DNA of 64,000 bases from Microbacterium luteolum. Lineage in GTDB: Bacteria > Actinomycetota > Actinomycetes > Actinomycetales > Microbacteriaceae. Below the pieces are notes generated by a model that ran no database searches, had not been told where the DNA came from, and saw only the letters and a program-made list of their open reading frames with translations. Location of the stretch: assembly GCF_039533965.1 (NCBI RefSeq), contig NZ_BAAAUN010000001.1, forward strand, positions 1,152,950-1,216,949, written 5' to 3'. Position numbers and translations under genes: made by a program. This document shows, one piece after another, positions 15,753 to 24,931 of this stretch. Each line of letters starts with the position of its first letter. Position 1 is the stretch's first letter.

Positions 15753-17291
15753 TTACTTGACGGCGACCTTCTCGGCGACCGGCTTCTTGGCAGGAGCCTT
15801 CTTGGCCGGTGCCTTCTTCGCGGCCGGAGCCTTCTCGGCCGGAGCGGCGTCGACCGGAGCCTTGTCGTCGGGAACCTTGCCCGCGACGGCAGCGGTGGTC
15901 GTCGCGGCATCCGACGACGGCGAGGCGGGAACGGCGGGAGCCGCGGGAGCGGCAGCGCGCGGACGCGCGGCGAACTCCTCGAAGACGTAGCGCGGGTTCT
16001 GCACCGTCTCGAGGTTCACCAGGTCGCGGCCGAGCCACAGGTTGTTCCACCAGCCCCAGACGACACGGAACTTGCGCTCCCACGTCGGCATCGCGAGACC
16101 GTGGTAGCCGCGGTGGGCGACCCAGGCGACGAAGCCCTTGAGCGCGATCTTGCCGGACTGGAAGACACCGTTGTACAGGCCGAGACCGGCCACGGCGCCC
16201 ATGTTCTTGTGGAAGTACTCGCGGGGCTTCTCGCCGCGGAGCACGGCGACGATGTTCTTCGCCAGAAGCTTCGCCTGACGGACCGCGTGCTGGGCGTTCG
16301 GCACGCAGAAGCCGCCGACGCCACCACCGGAGAGGTCGGGGACGGCCGAGACGTCGCCGGCAGCCCAGGCGCCCTCGACGAAGGCCTCCGGGGTGCCGAC
16401 CCGCAGGTCGGCGCGGGTCTGGATGCGACCGCGCTCCTCGACGGGCAGGTCGCCGCCGCGGACGACGGTCGGGTTCGCCATGACACCGGCGGTCCACACG
16501 ATCAGGTCGGTCGGGATGACCTCGCCGGTCGAGAGCTCGACGTCGCCGTCGACCGCGCTGGTGAGCTGCGTGTCGAGGTGCACGTTCGCGCCGCGCTTGG
16601 CGAGGTCCTTGAGGACCCACTCGCTCGTCTTCAGCGAGACCTCGGGCATGATGCGGCCCATGGCCTCGATGAGGTGGAAGTGCGTGTCATCGAACGTCAG
16701 CTGCGGGTACTTGGAGACGAGCGACGAGGCGAGCGAACGCAGCTCGGCGAACACCTCGATGCCGGCGAACCCACCACCGACGACGACGACCGTGAGCAGA
16801 CGGTCGCGTGCGGGGCCTGCGGGCAGGGAAGCAGCCTTGTCGAAGTTCGACATCAGGCGGTCGCGGATCGCGACGGCCTCCTCGATCGTCTTGAGGCCGA
16901 TCGCGTTGTCGGCGATGCCGGGGATCGGGAACGTGCGCGACACGGCACCGGCGGTCACGACGATCTGGTCGTATGCGAACTCGTACGACTCACCCAGCGG
17001 CGGCGTGATCGTCGCGGTCTTCTCCGCGTGGTTGATGTTGGTCACCTTGGCGGTGATCACGTTCGTGCGCTTGAGGTGACGACGATGCGCGACCACGGAG
17101 TGCCGAGCCTCGATCGAGCCCGCAGCGACCTCGGGCAGGAACGGCTGGTACGTCATGTACGGCAGCGGGTCGACCATGGTCACCTCCGCCTCGCCCTTGC
17201 GCAGGTGCTTCTCGAGCTTCCACGCGCTGTAGAAGCCCGCGTAGCCTCCACCGACGATCAGAATCTTGGGCACAGTGCTGTTCTGAGGCAC
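15753..17291 (-). CDS. ndh: Type II NADH dehydrogenase (NAD(P)/FAD-dependent oxidoreductase) with PAKK-rich tail
   Basis: A 512-aa NDH-2-type flavoprotein that passes electrons from NADH to quinone at the cytoplasmic membrane face without pumping protons. The FAD Rossmann motif ILIVGGGYAGFYSAWKLE lies at the N-terminus, and the NAD motif VVVVGGGFAGIEVFAELR near residue 170. GGVGGFCVPNAQHAVRQAKL is the conserved second FAD contact. The catalytic body ends near residue 435. The remaining 75 or so residues form an Ala/Pro/Lys-rich tail with PAKKAPAKKAPAKKP, unusual for the family and similar to histone-H1-like tails. AAGGAG lies about 10 nt before the GTG at 17291. A hairpin at 15702-15732 follows the stop. 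Confidence 0.92.
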   Translation of the reverse strand: MPQNSTVPKILIVGGGYAGFYSAWKLEKHLRKGEAEVTMVDPLPYMTYQPFLPEVAAGSIEARHSVVAHRRHLKRTNVITAKVTNINHAEKTATITPPLGESYEFAYDQIVVTAGAVSRTFPIPGIADNAIGLKTIEEAVAIRDRLMSNFDKAASLPAGPARDRLLTVVVVGGGFAGIEVFAELRSLASSLVSKYPQLTFDDTHFHLIEAMGRIMPEVSLKTSEWVLKDLAKRGANVHLDTQLTSAVDGDVELSTGEVIPTDLIVWTAGVMANPTVVRGGDLPVEERGRIQTRADLRVGTPEAFVEGAWAAGDVSAVPDLSGGGVGGFCVPNAQHAVRQAKLLAKNIVAVLRGEKPREYFHKNMGAVAGLGLYNGVFQSGKIALKGFVAWVAHRGYHGLAMPTWERKFRVVWGWWNNLWLGRDLVNLETVQNPRYVFEEFAARPRAAAPAAPAVPASPSSDAATTTAAVAGKVPDDKAPVDAAPAEKAPAAKKAPAKKAPAKKPVAEKVAVK

Positions 17292-17311
17292 AGGGGAACA
17301 ACTCCTTGGAG

Positions 17312-18607
17312 TCAGGAATGTGGCGTACGAGAAACGCGCGCCGATCGGATGCGCCGGGCAGCTGCGGTGACGCCAAGCGCTATCAGGATACCAGGGACTG
17401 TGAGCGCGATGAGCGGCAGGGTACCGTAGCGCAGCGAATCAGCGCTGGGAAGCAGCGGTGAGCCCGCCTCGGTGGGAGCGTCGGCATCCGGAAGGGGCTC
17501 GACGGCGACCGGAGTGACCGTCGGTTCGGGCTGCGGCTCGGTCTTCGCGCGGCGGAAGAAGTGGATCCATTCGGCGAGATCCCCCATCGGGTTCTTGTCC
17601 ACCGCGGCGATGTCGGCGGAGATCGCCGCCGCCGCGTCCACGAGGCCGAACCCGTACAGCGGATCCCTCGGTTTCACGGCGTCCGCGACGGGCATCGCGG
17701 TCTTGATGATCCGGTTGATGACGTCGATCGCCTTGATGTCGGGATGCGCGGAGCGGATCAGCGCCGCGACGCCTGCCACGATCGGGGCGGCCCCGCTGGT
17801 GCCCCTCCAGGAGACGACCTCGCCGTTCGCGGACACGCCCAGCAGCCCCTCGCTGGGAGCGGAGATGCCGATCGTGATGCCCTGGGTGGACGCCTCGATG
17901 CTGGCCGTGCCCGTCTGGTCGACCCCGCCGACGGTCAGGACGCCCGGGATCGTTGCCGGCGCACCGATGATGTCGGTGCCGCTCCCCCGGTTGCCCGCGG
18001 CGACCACGACGACGACGTCGTGCTCGAAGGCGTACAGGAACGCGTCGTCCCAGCTCTCGTCCCAGTCGAGCGTGTTCGTCGTGAACGACAGGTTGATCAC
18101 GTCGGCGCCGTTGTCGACGGCCCAGCGCATCGCCTTGGCGACCTGCTCGGTGAACGGTACGGCCGCGGCGGCACCGAAGCCCACGGAGATGGAGAGGAGG
18201 TTCGCCTCGGGCGCGACGCCGATCATGCCCTTGCCGTCGGGGGCACCTCGTCCGGCGGCGAGGGAGGCGACCCAGGACCCGTGATTGCCGTCGACCGCTC
18301 CGACCGGGGTGCGGCCGTCGGGCGTGCCCGTTCCGGAGACGTCCGTCCCGCCGACCACCGCATCGCCGAACGTCTGCGGGACCTTGCCGATTCCCGTGTC
18401 GATCACCGCGATCGTGACGCCGGCACCTCTGGTCGTCTTCCACGCCTCGCGGATCTTGGCCCCGTCGAGCCAGTACTCCGACGCGCGCACGGGATCGGTG
18501 GGGTCGTCGGGGATCGGCGGAGGCGTCGCCGTCGCTCCCAGGAGCAGGACGGATGCCGCCACGACCGCGATGGCCGTGACATTTCGCAGCATCCGCCGTG
18601 GGCTCAC
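17312..18607 (-). CDS. Mycosin-like S8 family serine protease (subtilase), membrane-anchored
   Basis: A 431-aa subtilisin-fold protease. The catalytic triad is Asp70 in VIDTGIG, His109 in DGNHGSWVASLAAG and Ser271 in RGTSGAAPIVAGVAAL; Asn206 in AAGNRGSG supplies the oxyanion hole. An N-terminal signal sequence (about residues 8-28) and a C-terminal transmembrane helix (about 396-420, before basic RRIRSAR) give the signal-protease-Pro-rich linker-anchor layout of mycosins, the proteases of type VII secretion. No ESX genes are in the window, so the partner is unknown. I chose the GTG at 18607 because it overlaps the DUF501 stop as GTGA; ATG 18592 is an alternative. Confidence 0.88.
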   Translation of the reverse strand: MSPRRMLRNVTAIAVVAASVLLLGATATPPPIPDDPTDPVRASEYWLDGAKIREAWKTTRGAGVTIAVIDTGIGKVPQTFGDAVVGGTDVSGTGTPDGRTPVGAVDGNHGSWVASLAAGRGAPDGKGMIGVAPEANLLSISVGFGAAAAVPFTEQVAKAMRWAVDNGADVINLSFTTNTLDWDESWDDAFLYAFEHDVVVVVAAGNRGSGTDIIGAPATIPGVLTVGGVDQTGTASIEASTQGITIGISAPSEGLLGVSANGEVVSWRGTSGAAPIVAGVAALIRSAHPDIKAIDVINRIIKTAMPVADAVKPRDPLYGFGLVDAAAAISADIAAVDKNPMGDLAEWIHFFRRAKTEPQPEPTVTPVAVEPLPDADAPTEAGSPLLPSADSLRYGTLPLIALTVPGILIALGVTAAARRIRSARVSRTPHS

Positions 18608-19143
18608 GCCGACCGCGCCTCGTCGCGGGTCGCCGCGCCGGGGTCCTCGCAGCGGCACACCGCAGGAGACCACGAGGATCGTTCCAGAGCGATGTCTCCG
18701 ATCGGGTTCACTCCCGGCCCTGCCGCGAGCGCATGGCCGGCGAGGGCGTGCAGGCACTTGACGCGGGTGGGCATGCCGCCGGCCGAGATGCCGTCGATCT
18801 CCGGCACGTCGCCGAACCCGCCGCGATCGGACAGATACGCCTCGTGCGCCGCGAGATATCCCGCTGCGATCGCCTCGTCGTCGGTGAGGAGCGCCGCGAG
18901 CTCCCGCATCACCTGCGTGGCCTCGAGCGTCGACATCGCCGCCGTGGCGGACGGGTGCGTCAGGTAGTAGAAAGTCGGGAACGGCGTGCCGTCGGGCAGA
19001 CGCGGCGTGGTGGCGACGACCGTCGGGTTGCCGCAGGCGCATCGCGCCGCGATGCCGACCACTCCGCGTGCAGGGCGCCCGAGCTGCGCCGAGACGACGG
19101 CGAGCTCGGCGGGCGTGGGTGCGGGGAAGGGCGGCGTGGTCAC
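18604..19143 (-). CDS. DUF501 domain-containing protein
   Basis: A 179-aa DUF501 protein of unknown function, restricted mainly to actinobacteria. Recognisable blocks are CACGNPTVVATTPRLPDG with two cysteines, PFPTFYYLTHP, and near the C-terminus GGMPTRVKCLHALAGHALAAG followed by a Cys-x-Cys. The spaced Cys and His residues suggest metal binding. I chose the second of two adjacent GTG codons (19143) because TACGCT lies exactly 6 nt upstream, the leaderless spacing seen in many genes here. In other actinobacteria DUF501 sits between the septum initiator gene and ppx; here the mycosin-like gene takes the ppx place with a GTGA overlap. Confidence 0.9.
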   Translation of the reverse strand: MTTPPFPAPTPAELAVVSAQLGRPARGVVGIAARCACGNPTVVATTPRLPDGTPFPTFYYLTHPSATAAMSTLEATQVMRELAALLTDDEAIAAGYLAAHEAYLSDRGGFGDVPEIDGISAGGMPTRVKCLHALAGHALAAGPGVNPIGDIALERSSWSPAVCRCEDPGAATRDEARSA

Positions 19144-19190
19144 CACACCAGCGTAGGGGAGCCGCCAGGGAGGATGCTCGGAGCGAACAC

Positions 19191-19769
19191 TCAGGGAACG
19201 ACGGCCGCCGTGTCGCTGAGCCCGGTCGAGACGAGGGTGCGCAGCAGCTGCGGCATCCAGTCCGCCGGCTTCTCCTCGAGAGTGGCGCTGATCGGGTCCT
19301 GCTCGCGCGGGAGCGCGGAGGGGTCGAGGTCGTTGTCGATCAGGTAGACGACCTCCCCCGGCTTCACGTAATAGAGGCGCTCACGGGCCTGCGTCGTGAT
19401 GTAGGCGGGATCGCTCCAGCGCTCGCGCTCGGCGATCAGGTCGGCGATCTCGTCCTCGCTGACCTTCACAGAGGCCTCGAGCGCTGCGATCTTCTGCCGC
19501 TGGTCGATGAAGGTGCCGAGCGTCGGCACGAGCACCCACGCCCCCAGCACGACGAGGGACAGCATGATCACGGAGAAAGCGGAGAGACGGATGCCGGAGG
19601 CCCACTCGCGCACATCGACGCGCTGAGAGCTCCCCCGCGTGCGCTTCCGCGACGCGGCGGGCGCGGATGCCGCTCGGACGTTCGCCTTCGCGCGCCCCTT
19701 CTTCGCGGTCGCCTGTGGGGGCGCTGACGCCTTCGGAGACGCCGAAGGAGGAGCCGGTCGTCGTGCCAC
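19191..19769 (-). CDS. Septum formation initiator family protein (FtsB/DivIC-like)
   Basis: A 192-aa bitopic membrane protein of the FtsB/DivIC family, which bridges FtsL and FtsQ in the divisome. A basic, Ala-rich cytoplasmic region (about 55 residues, KKGRAKANVR, RKRTRGSSQR) precedes one transmembrane helix (about 60-85), then an extracytoplasmic coiled coil (IDQRQKIAALEASVKVSEDEIADL) and the family motif ARERLYYVKPGEVVYLI. I chose GTG 19769 because GGAGG lies 7 nt upstream; a GTG six codons earlier is possible. Position between eno and DUF501 is conserved in actinobacteria. Confidence 0.92.
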   Translation of the reverse strand: MARRPAPPSASPKASAPPQATAKKGRAKANVRAASAPAASRKRTRGSSQRVDVREWASGIRLSAFSVIMLSLVVLGAWVLVPTLGTFIDQRQKIAALEASVKVSEDEIADLIAERERWSDPAYITTQARERLYYVKPGEVVYLIDNDLDPSALPREQDPISATLEEKPADWMPQLLRTLVSTGLSDTAAVVP

Positions 19770-19822
19770 GGCTCCTCCTCCGGTCACCGCTCAGCGGTGT
19801 GAATCTGACTCTTCTGTCCTGC

Positions 19823-21118
<1,296 letters not shown>

Positions 21119-21169
21119 TCAGAGAAAAGGTGTGTGGAGCGTCGTCGGTCCGCGCTCAGTCTAGCCCGG

Positions 21170-21194
21170 CCCTTCCTCGGGCTCAGGGACCCAC
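21170..21194. repeat. Degenerate copy of dispersed repeat, family A
   Basis: CCCTTCCTCGGGCTCAGGGA, continuing with CCCA, matches the family A core CCCTTCGACAGGCTCAGGGA with a few changes. It lies between eno and the O-methyltransferase gene, 24 bp beyond the latter's stop. Confidence 0.4.
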
Positions 21195-21217
21195 CCCCGG
21201 GGTTCGGGGAACGCCGG

Positions 21218-21877
21218 TCAGACGACGAGCGCGAGGGCGACGCCGTCCCAGCCCTTGGCGCCGACCGTCTGCAAAGCCGTCGCGTCGAACCGCGGATCTT
21301 CTCCCAGCATCCGCAGTCCGTCGCGGGTGCCGATCACCTTCGAATCCGTCGAGTCCTCGCGCACGATCTCGCCCTCGCGACCGATGTTGTCGAGCACGAT
21401 CACCGTCCCCGGGTGGCCCAGCTTCGCGGCCCAGTCGAGGTAGACGGTGTTGGACTCCTTGTCGGCGTCGATGAAGACCAGGTCGAATCCGGCGACCAGG
21501 GTCGGCAGCACGTCGGCGCCCCTGCCGATGCGGATGTCGACACGATCGCCCACACCGGCGGCATCGATGCTGGCGCGCGCGACGGCAGCGTTGTCCGCCT
21601 CCGCCTCGATCGTCACGACCCGCCCTTCCGGGCCGACCGCGCGGGCCAGCCAGATCGTGGAGTACCCGCCGAGCGTGCCGATCTCGAGCACCCGGCGCGC
21701 GCCGCTGATGCGGACGAGGAGGTCGAGCAGCTTGCCGGCCACCGGAGCCACCTCGATCTCGGGGAGGCCGGCGGCCCGCTGCGCCTCGAGCGCCGCCTCC
21801 AGGGCCGGGTCGTGTCCGACGAGCGTGTCGGCGAGGAAGGCGTCGGCCTGCGACCAGGCTGCGGGAGTGGATTCCAT
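21218..21877 (-). CDS. Class I SAM-dependent O-methyltransferase (family 3)
   Basis: A 219-aa methyltransferase of the caffeoyl-CoA/catechol O-methyltransferase-like family 3. RRVLEIGTLGGYSTIWLARA is the SAM-binding motif I near residue 60, VVTIEAEADNAAVA follows as motif II, and FDLVFIDADKESNTVYLDWA holds the metal-binding Asp. These bacterial enzymes methylate hydroxyl groups of small aromatic or related molecules; the substrate here is unknown. I chose the ATG at 21877 to match family length; an in-frame ATG at 21946 would overlap the upstream gene by 38 bp and add 23 low-complexity residues. It follows the CPBP gene on the same strand and may be the last gene of that operon. Confidence 0.9.
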   Translation of the reverse strand: MESTPAAWSQADAFLADTLVGHDPALEAALEAQRAAGLPEIEVAPVAGKLLDLLVRISGARRVLEIGTLGGYSTIWLARAVGPEGRVVTIEAEADNAAVARASIDAAGVGDRVDIRIGRGADVLPTLVAGFDLVFIDADKESNTVYLDWAAKLGHPGTVIVLDNIGREGEIVREDSTDSKVIGTRDGLRMLGEDPRFDATALQTVGAKGWDGVALALVV

Positions 21878-21908
21878 TCCCTCAGCCAACCGCCGGCTCG
21901 GCGGCGCG

Positions 21909-22862
21909 TCAAGAGCGCGGGGCGGAGAGCAGCCTTCCCGGTGCACCGGCGAGTTCGGGCTGCCGCCGGAACTGCCCGGTGGCCACGAGGACCGCGATCA
22001 CGACGGCGAGGACGATCCAGCCGGCGACCCCGAGCGGTCCCGCGAGCGCCAGATCAGGCTTCGCCGCCGCGAAGATCACGATGAGCCCTGCGGCCGCGTT
22101 GAGCGACCCGTGTGCGATGACCGCCGGCCAGACCGATGCGGAGCGCAGCCGGAGCCAGCCGAGCAGGATGCCCCAGGCGACGCATCCGCCGATCATCAGG
22201 AGCACGCCGCTCAGGTCGGTGCGGCCGAAGTTGTAGCCGAGGAGGATGATCGGGCTGTGCCAGAAGCCCCAGATGGCGCCGCTGAGGAGCAGCGTCGGCC
22301 ACGTGCCGAGCGGACGGAGGGCGGGAACGAGCCACCCCCGCCAGCCGAGCTCCTCTCCGAAGGCGGGGATCGCGTTCAGGAGCGCCGCGAAGGGGATCAT
22401 CGCGATCTGCGCGAACACGACCACCTCGACCGGGGGCATCGGCGACCCCGCAGGCAGAGCCTTCTGGAGCTCGACCGCGAAGGCCGCGAACGTGAGGTCG
22501 AGCCGGACGAAGCCGAGGGCGGCCGACACGAGGACGGTCAGCGCGACCAGAAACGGTGGCACCAGCCAGGCCGCGACCATCAGCCAGACGACCCGCTTCG
22601 CGGGCCGCAGCGGCCACAGCCCCAGGAATCGGGCACGCTCCCCTCGCGCAGGGATGCGCATCGCGAAGGTGACGATCAGCGCGGCGATGGCAGGCGTCAG
22701 CATCATCGCCGGCAGCAGCGCCCCGGCCAGCGGTTCGGCGAGACCGTCACCCAGCCACAGCGGCAGTGCGACCAGCCAGGCGAGACCGCACGCGAGCACC
22801 GTGAACACGATGACAGCCGACCAGGGCACCCGCCGGGTCTCGAGCAGTGCGGAGTGGTTCAT
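21909..22862 (-). CDS. CPBP family intramembrane metalloprotease (CAAX/ABI-like)
   Basis: A 317-aa polytopic membrane protein with about eight helices and all four CPBP motifs: EELGWRGWLVPAL (EExxxR, about residue 185), GFWHSPIILLGY (FxxxH) and HGSLNAAAG (HxxxN). CPBP proteases cleave within or near the membrane and are often linked to bacteriocin immunity or signalling; the substrate is unknown. The ATG at 22862 overlaps the DUF1648 stop as ATGA, so it is the third gene of a GntR-DUF1648-CPBP operon on the minus strand. Confidence 0.92.
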   Translation of the reverse strand: MNHSALLETRRVPWSAVIVFTVLACGLAWLVALPLWLGDGLAEPLAGALLPAMMLTPAIAALIVTFAMRIPARGERARFLGLWPLRPAKRVVWLMVAAWLVPPFLVALTVLVSAALGFVRLDLTFAAFAVELQKALPAGSPMPPVEVVVFAQIAMIPFAALLNAIPAFGEELGWRGWLVPALRPLGTWPTLLLSGAIWGFWHSPIILLGYNFGRTDLSGVLLMIGGCVAWGILLGWLRLRSASVWPAVIAHGSLNAAAGLIVIFAAAKPDLALAGPLGVAGWIVLAVVIAVLVATGQFRRQPELAGAPGRLLSAPRS

Positions 22863-23917
22863 GAGGTCGCCTTTCCTTGGTCGGTCCGGGGTGCGCCGTG
22901 GGGGCGTGCACGGTCGACGAACGTCTGCAGCAGGGCTGCTGCCTCCTCGGCGCCGTCGATCGTGACGAGGAACGGCGGTCGGCCGCGACGCTCGACCTCG
23001 ATCGCTGATCCCCGACGGGTCACGATGCCGGTCCGCCCGTCCAGGCCGATGCGCCAGCCCCAGCCGCCGAACTCGCCGAAGGGCGAGACGTCGACGGCAC
23101 GCGCCGACTCGACCTCGTCGAGCGGCATCGTGATGCGCGGCCAGCCGATGAGGGCTCTCGCGGCGAATCCCTCGGGTGTCACGCGCACTCGGAACGCCGT
23201 GGTCGCGACCATCGCGAACGCGACGACGACCACCACGATCGCGACGACCCATCCGCCCTGCACACCCGTACCGAGCATGAAGGCCGCGAGCGCGACGAGC
23301 GCGAACAGGAGCAGCAGGAGGGCCGAGACCGCGGCACGCGGCATCGAGGTCGTGGCCAGCCAGACGACGCGCTCCCCCTCGGCGATACGCACGGCCTGAC
23401 GCGGTTCGAGCGTGGGCCCCGATTCGGGACGCACCTGCGGCTGCACCGCCCAGGCGACGGCACCGACGGCCGCGAGCGCGGCGAAGGATCCGGCCAGCAC
23501 GAGGCCGATACCCGGCACGTCTGCCCCGGCTTCGAGGTCGCGCTGCATCGCCAGCGAGCCGAGGCTCAGCACGGTGGCGAAGGCGGCCATGCCCGCGGCG
23601 AGCGCACCCATGAGCCGCGCGGCACCGCCCCACTGCGCGCCCACCGCGGCGAGCGTGATTATCGCCATGAGTACGGGGAGCACCAGGCCGACGCCGAGCA
23701 GGATCCAGACATAGGTGGATGCCGGTCCGAACCCGTCGGCACCGTCGACACCCCAGTGGATCGCCACCTGGTCGGGCATCGACGGCAGCCAGGCGAGGAG
23801 CACGACGACGCCGATGGCCGAGATCACGATGGGCACGACCACCGCGACGAGGAAGAAGGTGAGACGCGCGCGGCGAAGCGGCGACGACGGTGTGCGGGTC
23901 GGGTCGTCTGCGGTCAT
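22859..23917 (-). CDS. DUF1648 domain-containing membrane protein
   Basis: A 352-aa membrane protein. The N-terminal DUF1648 region (about residues 18-60) has a transmembrane helix followed by LPSMPDQVAIHWGVDGADGFG, the defining motif. Three further helices lie between residues 67 and 165, two more around 200-245, then a soluble C-terminal domain (about 250-352) containing RVRVTPEGFAARALIGWPR, a fold reminiscent of bacterial PH domains. Function is unknown; DUF1648 proteins accompany YtrA-type GntR regulators in many Gram-positive bacteria. It overlaps both neighbours by 4 nt, which indicates tight translational coupling with the GntR regulator and the CPBP protease. Confidence 0.85.
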   Translation of the reverse strand: MTADDPTRTPSSPLRRARLTFFLVAVVVPIVISAIGVVVLLAWLPSMPDQVAIHWGVDGADGFGPASTYVWILLGVGLVLPVLMAIITLAAVGAQWGGAARLMGALAAGMAAFATVLSLGSLAMQRDLEAGADVPGIGLVLAGSFAALAAVGAVAWAVQPQVRPESGPTLEPRQAVRIAEGERVVWLATTSMPRAAVSALLLLLFALVALAAFMLGTGVQGGWVVAIVVVVVAFAMVATTAFRVRVTPEGFAARALIGWPRITMPLDEVESARAVDVSPFGEFGGWGWRIGLDGRTGIVTRRGSAIEVERRGRPPFLVTIDGAEEAAALLQTFVDRARPHGAPRTDQGKATS

Positions 23918-24312
23918 GGCGAGACCTCCTCGGGGCTCCTGGGGGTTTTCGTCTCTGTGCGAGGATCACGATGCGCGTGCACGATCCCCGCGAGCGTCTC
24001 GGCGGAGACACCGAGGGCACCGGCTCGACGCACCAGCGCGTCGATGTCCTGCGCGAGCTCGGCGAGCGGTGCCGCCGACGCCGCGATCACGGCTCCCCTG
24101 CCCCGGCGGAGATCGACGAGTCCCTCGTCGCGCAGCCGCTGGTAGGCGTGGAGAACGGTGTGCTGGTTGATGTCGAGGGCCTCGGCGACGTCGCGCGCCG
24201 CCGGCAGGCGATCTCCGGGCACGAGCGCGCCGGCGAGGATGTCGGAGCGGACGGACGCCGCGACCTGGTCGTACAGCGGTCGGGGACTGTCGGTGTCGAC
24301 TCGGATCAGCAT
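23914..24312 (-). CDS. GntR family transcriptional regulator (YtrA subfamily)
   Basis: A 132-aa short GntR protein. The N-terminal winged helix (about residues 8-75) includes RPLYDQVAASVRSDILAG, PGDRLPAARDVAEALDINQH and VLHAYQRLRDEGLVDLRRGRG. A short helical C-terminal region replaces the large effector domain of other GntR groups, as in YtrA. I chose ATG 24312 because AGGAG lies 5 nt upstream; a GTG two codons earlier is weaker. It is the first gene of an operon with DUF1648 and CPBP genes (4-nt overlaps). A palindrome TTCTA-N7-TAGAA overlaps its predicted core promoter, so autorepression is likely. Confidence 0.93.
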   Translation of the reverse strand: MLIRVDTDSPRPLYDQVAASVRSDILAGALVPGDRLPAARDVAEALDINQHTVLHAYQRLRDEGLVDLRRGRGAVIAASAAPLAELAQDIDALVRRAGALGVSAETLAGIVHAHRDPRTETKTPRSPEEVSP

Positions 24313-24340
24313 CGGCACTCCTCCTCTCGAATCGCTACTT

Positions 24341-24370
24341 ATTCTAATTGAACTAGAACAACTGTGGCAA
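24341..24370 (-). promoter_or_regulatory. GntR operon promoter with overlapping operator
   Basis: On the minus strand TTGCCA (24370-24365) and TAGAAT (24346-24341) are separated by 18 nt and form a good -35/-10 pair upstream of the GntR gene. The inverted repeat TTCTA-N7-TAGAA at 24342-24358 covers the -10 and part of the spacer. This AT-rich patch stands out from the surrounding GC-rich DNA. Regulation by the adjacent YtrA-type repressor is inferred. Confidence 0.6.
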
Positions 24371-24419
24371 CCCTCCAGTCGCCTTGGTCGACGCGCGGTG
24401 CATCCGGGACACTGACGCC

Positions 24420-24890
24420 ATGCGCATCACTCCCCGCCGACTCGCGATCGGCATGAGTCTCTGGATCCCGAACCTCTTCAGCGGCATCCGCATCCGCCGG
24501 TTCAGCGACGACTGGACCCACGCGACCGTCGAGCTCCACGTGAACGTGTTCACCCGCAACTACGTCAAGACGGCTTTCGGCGGCTCGATGTCGGCGATGA
24601 CGGACCCCTACTTCTTCATGCTGGTGATGCATCAGCTCGGACGCGACCACGTCGTGTGGGACACCCGCGGCGAGATCGAGTTCCTCAAGCCCGGCCGCGG
24701 CGTGCTCACCGCCGAGTTCGAGGTGTCGAAGGAGAAGGCCGACGAGATCCGCGAGCGCGCCCGAGGCGGAGCGAAGGTGCTCGAGTGGTTCGAGACCGTC
24801 ATCACCGACCGCGACGGCGACGTCGTCGCGAAGGTGCGCCGGGAGGTCTACATCCGCGAGAAGAAGCGCGTCACCGCGTCGCGGAGCTGA
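24420..24890 (+). CDS. DUF4442 domain-containing protein (hotdog fold)
   Basis: A 156-aa protein of the DUF4442 family, which has a hotdog fold related to acyl-CoA thioesterases. NYVKTAFGGSMSAMTDPYFF near residue 46 is the diagnostic block, and RGEIEFLKPGRGVLTAEFEV forms the second half of the fold. Thioesterase activity is suggested by fold only. I chose ATG 24420 because GACACT lies 6 nt upstream, a slightly degenerate leaderless promoter; an upstream ATG would overlap the divergent promoter region. It is divergent from the GntR operon and followed 41 bp later by the APC permease. Confidence 0.85.
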   Translation: MRITPRRLAIGMSLWIPNLFSGIRIRRFSDDWTHATVELHVNVFTRNYVKTAFGGSMSAMTDPYFFMLVMHQLGRDHVVWDTRGEIEFLKPGRGVLTAEFEVSKEKADEIRERARGGAKVLEWFETVITDRDGDVVAKVRREVYIREKKRVTASRS

Positions 24891-24931
24891 CCGGACTCCT
24901 GCCGTTCACCCGGGCATGCGACGATGTCGCC

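Noticed and set aside
17312..19042. A 576-codon frame fusing DUF501 and the protease
   Set aside because: The upstream part is an alternative frame of DUF501. A GTGA overlap marks the protease start, and a signal peptide follows directly.
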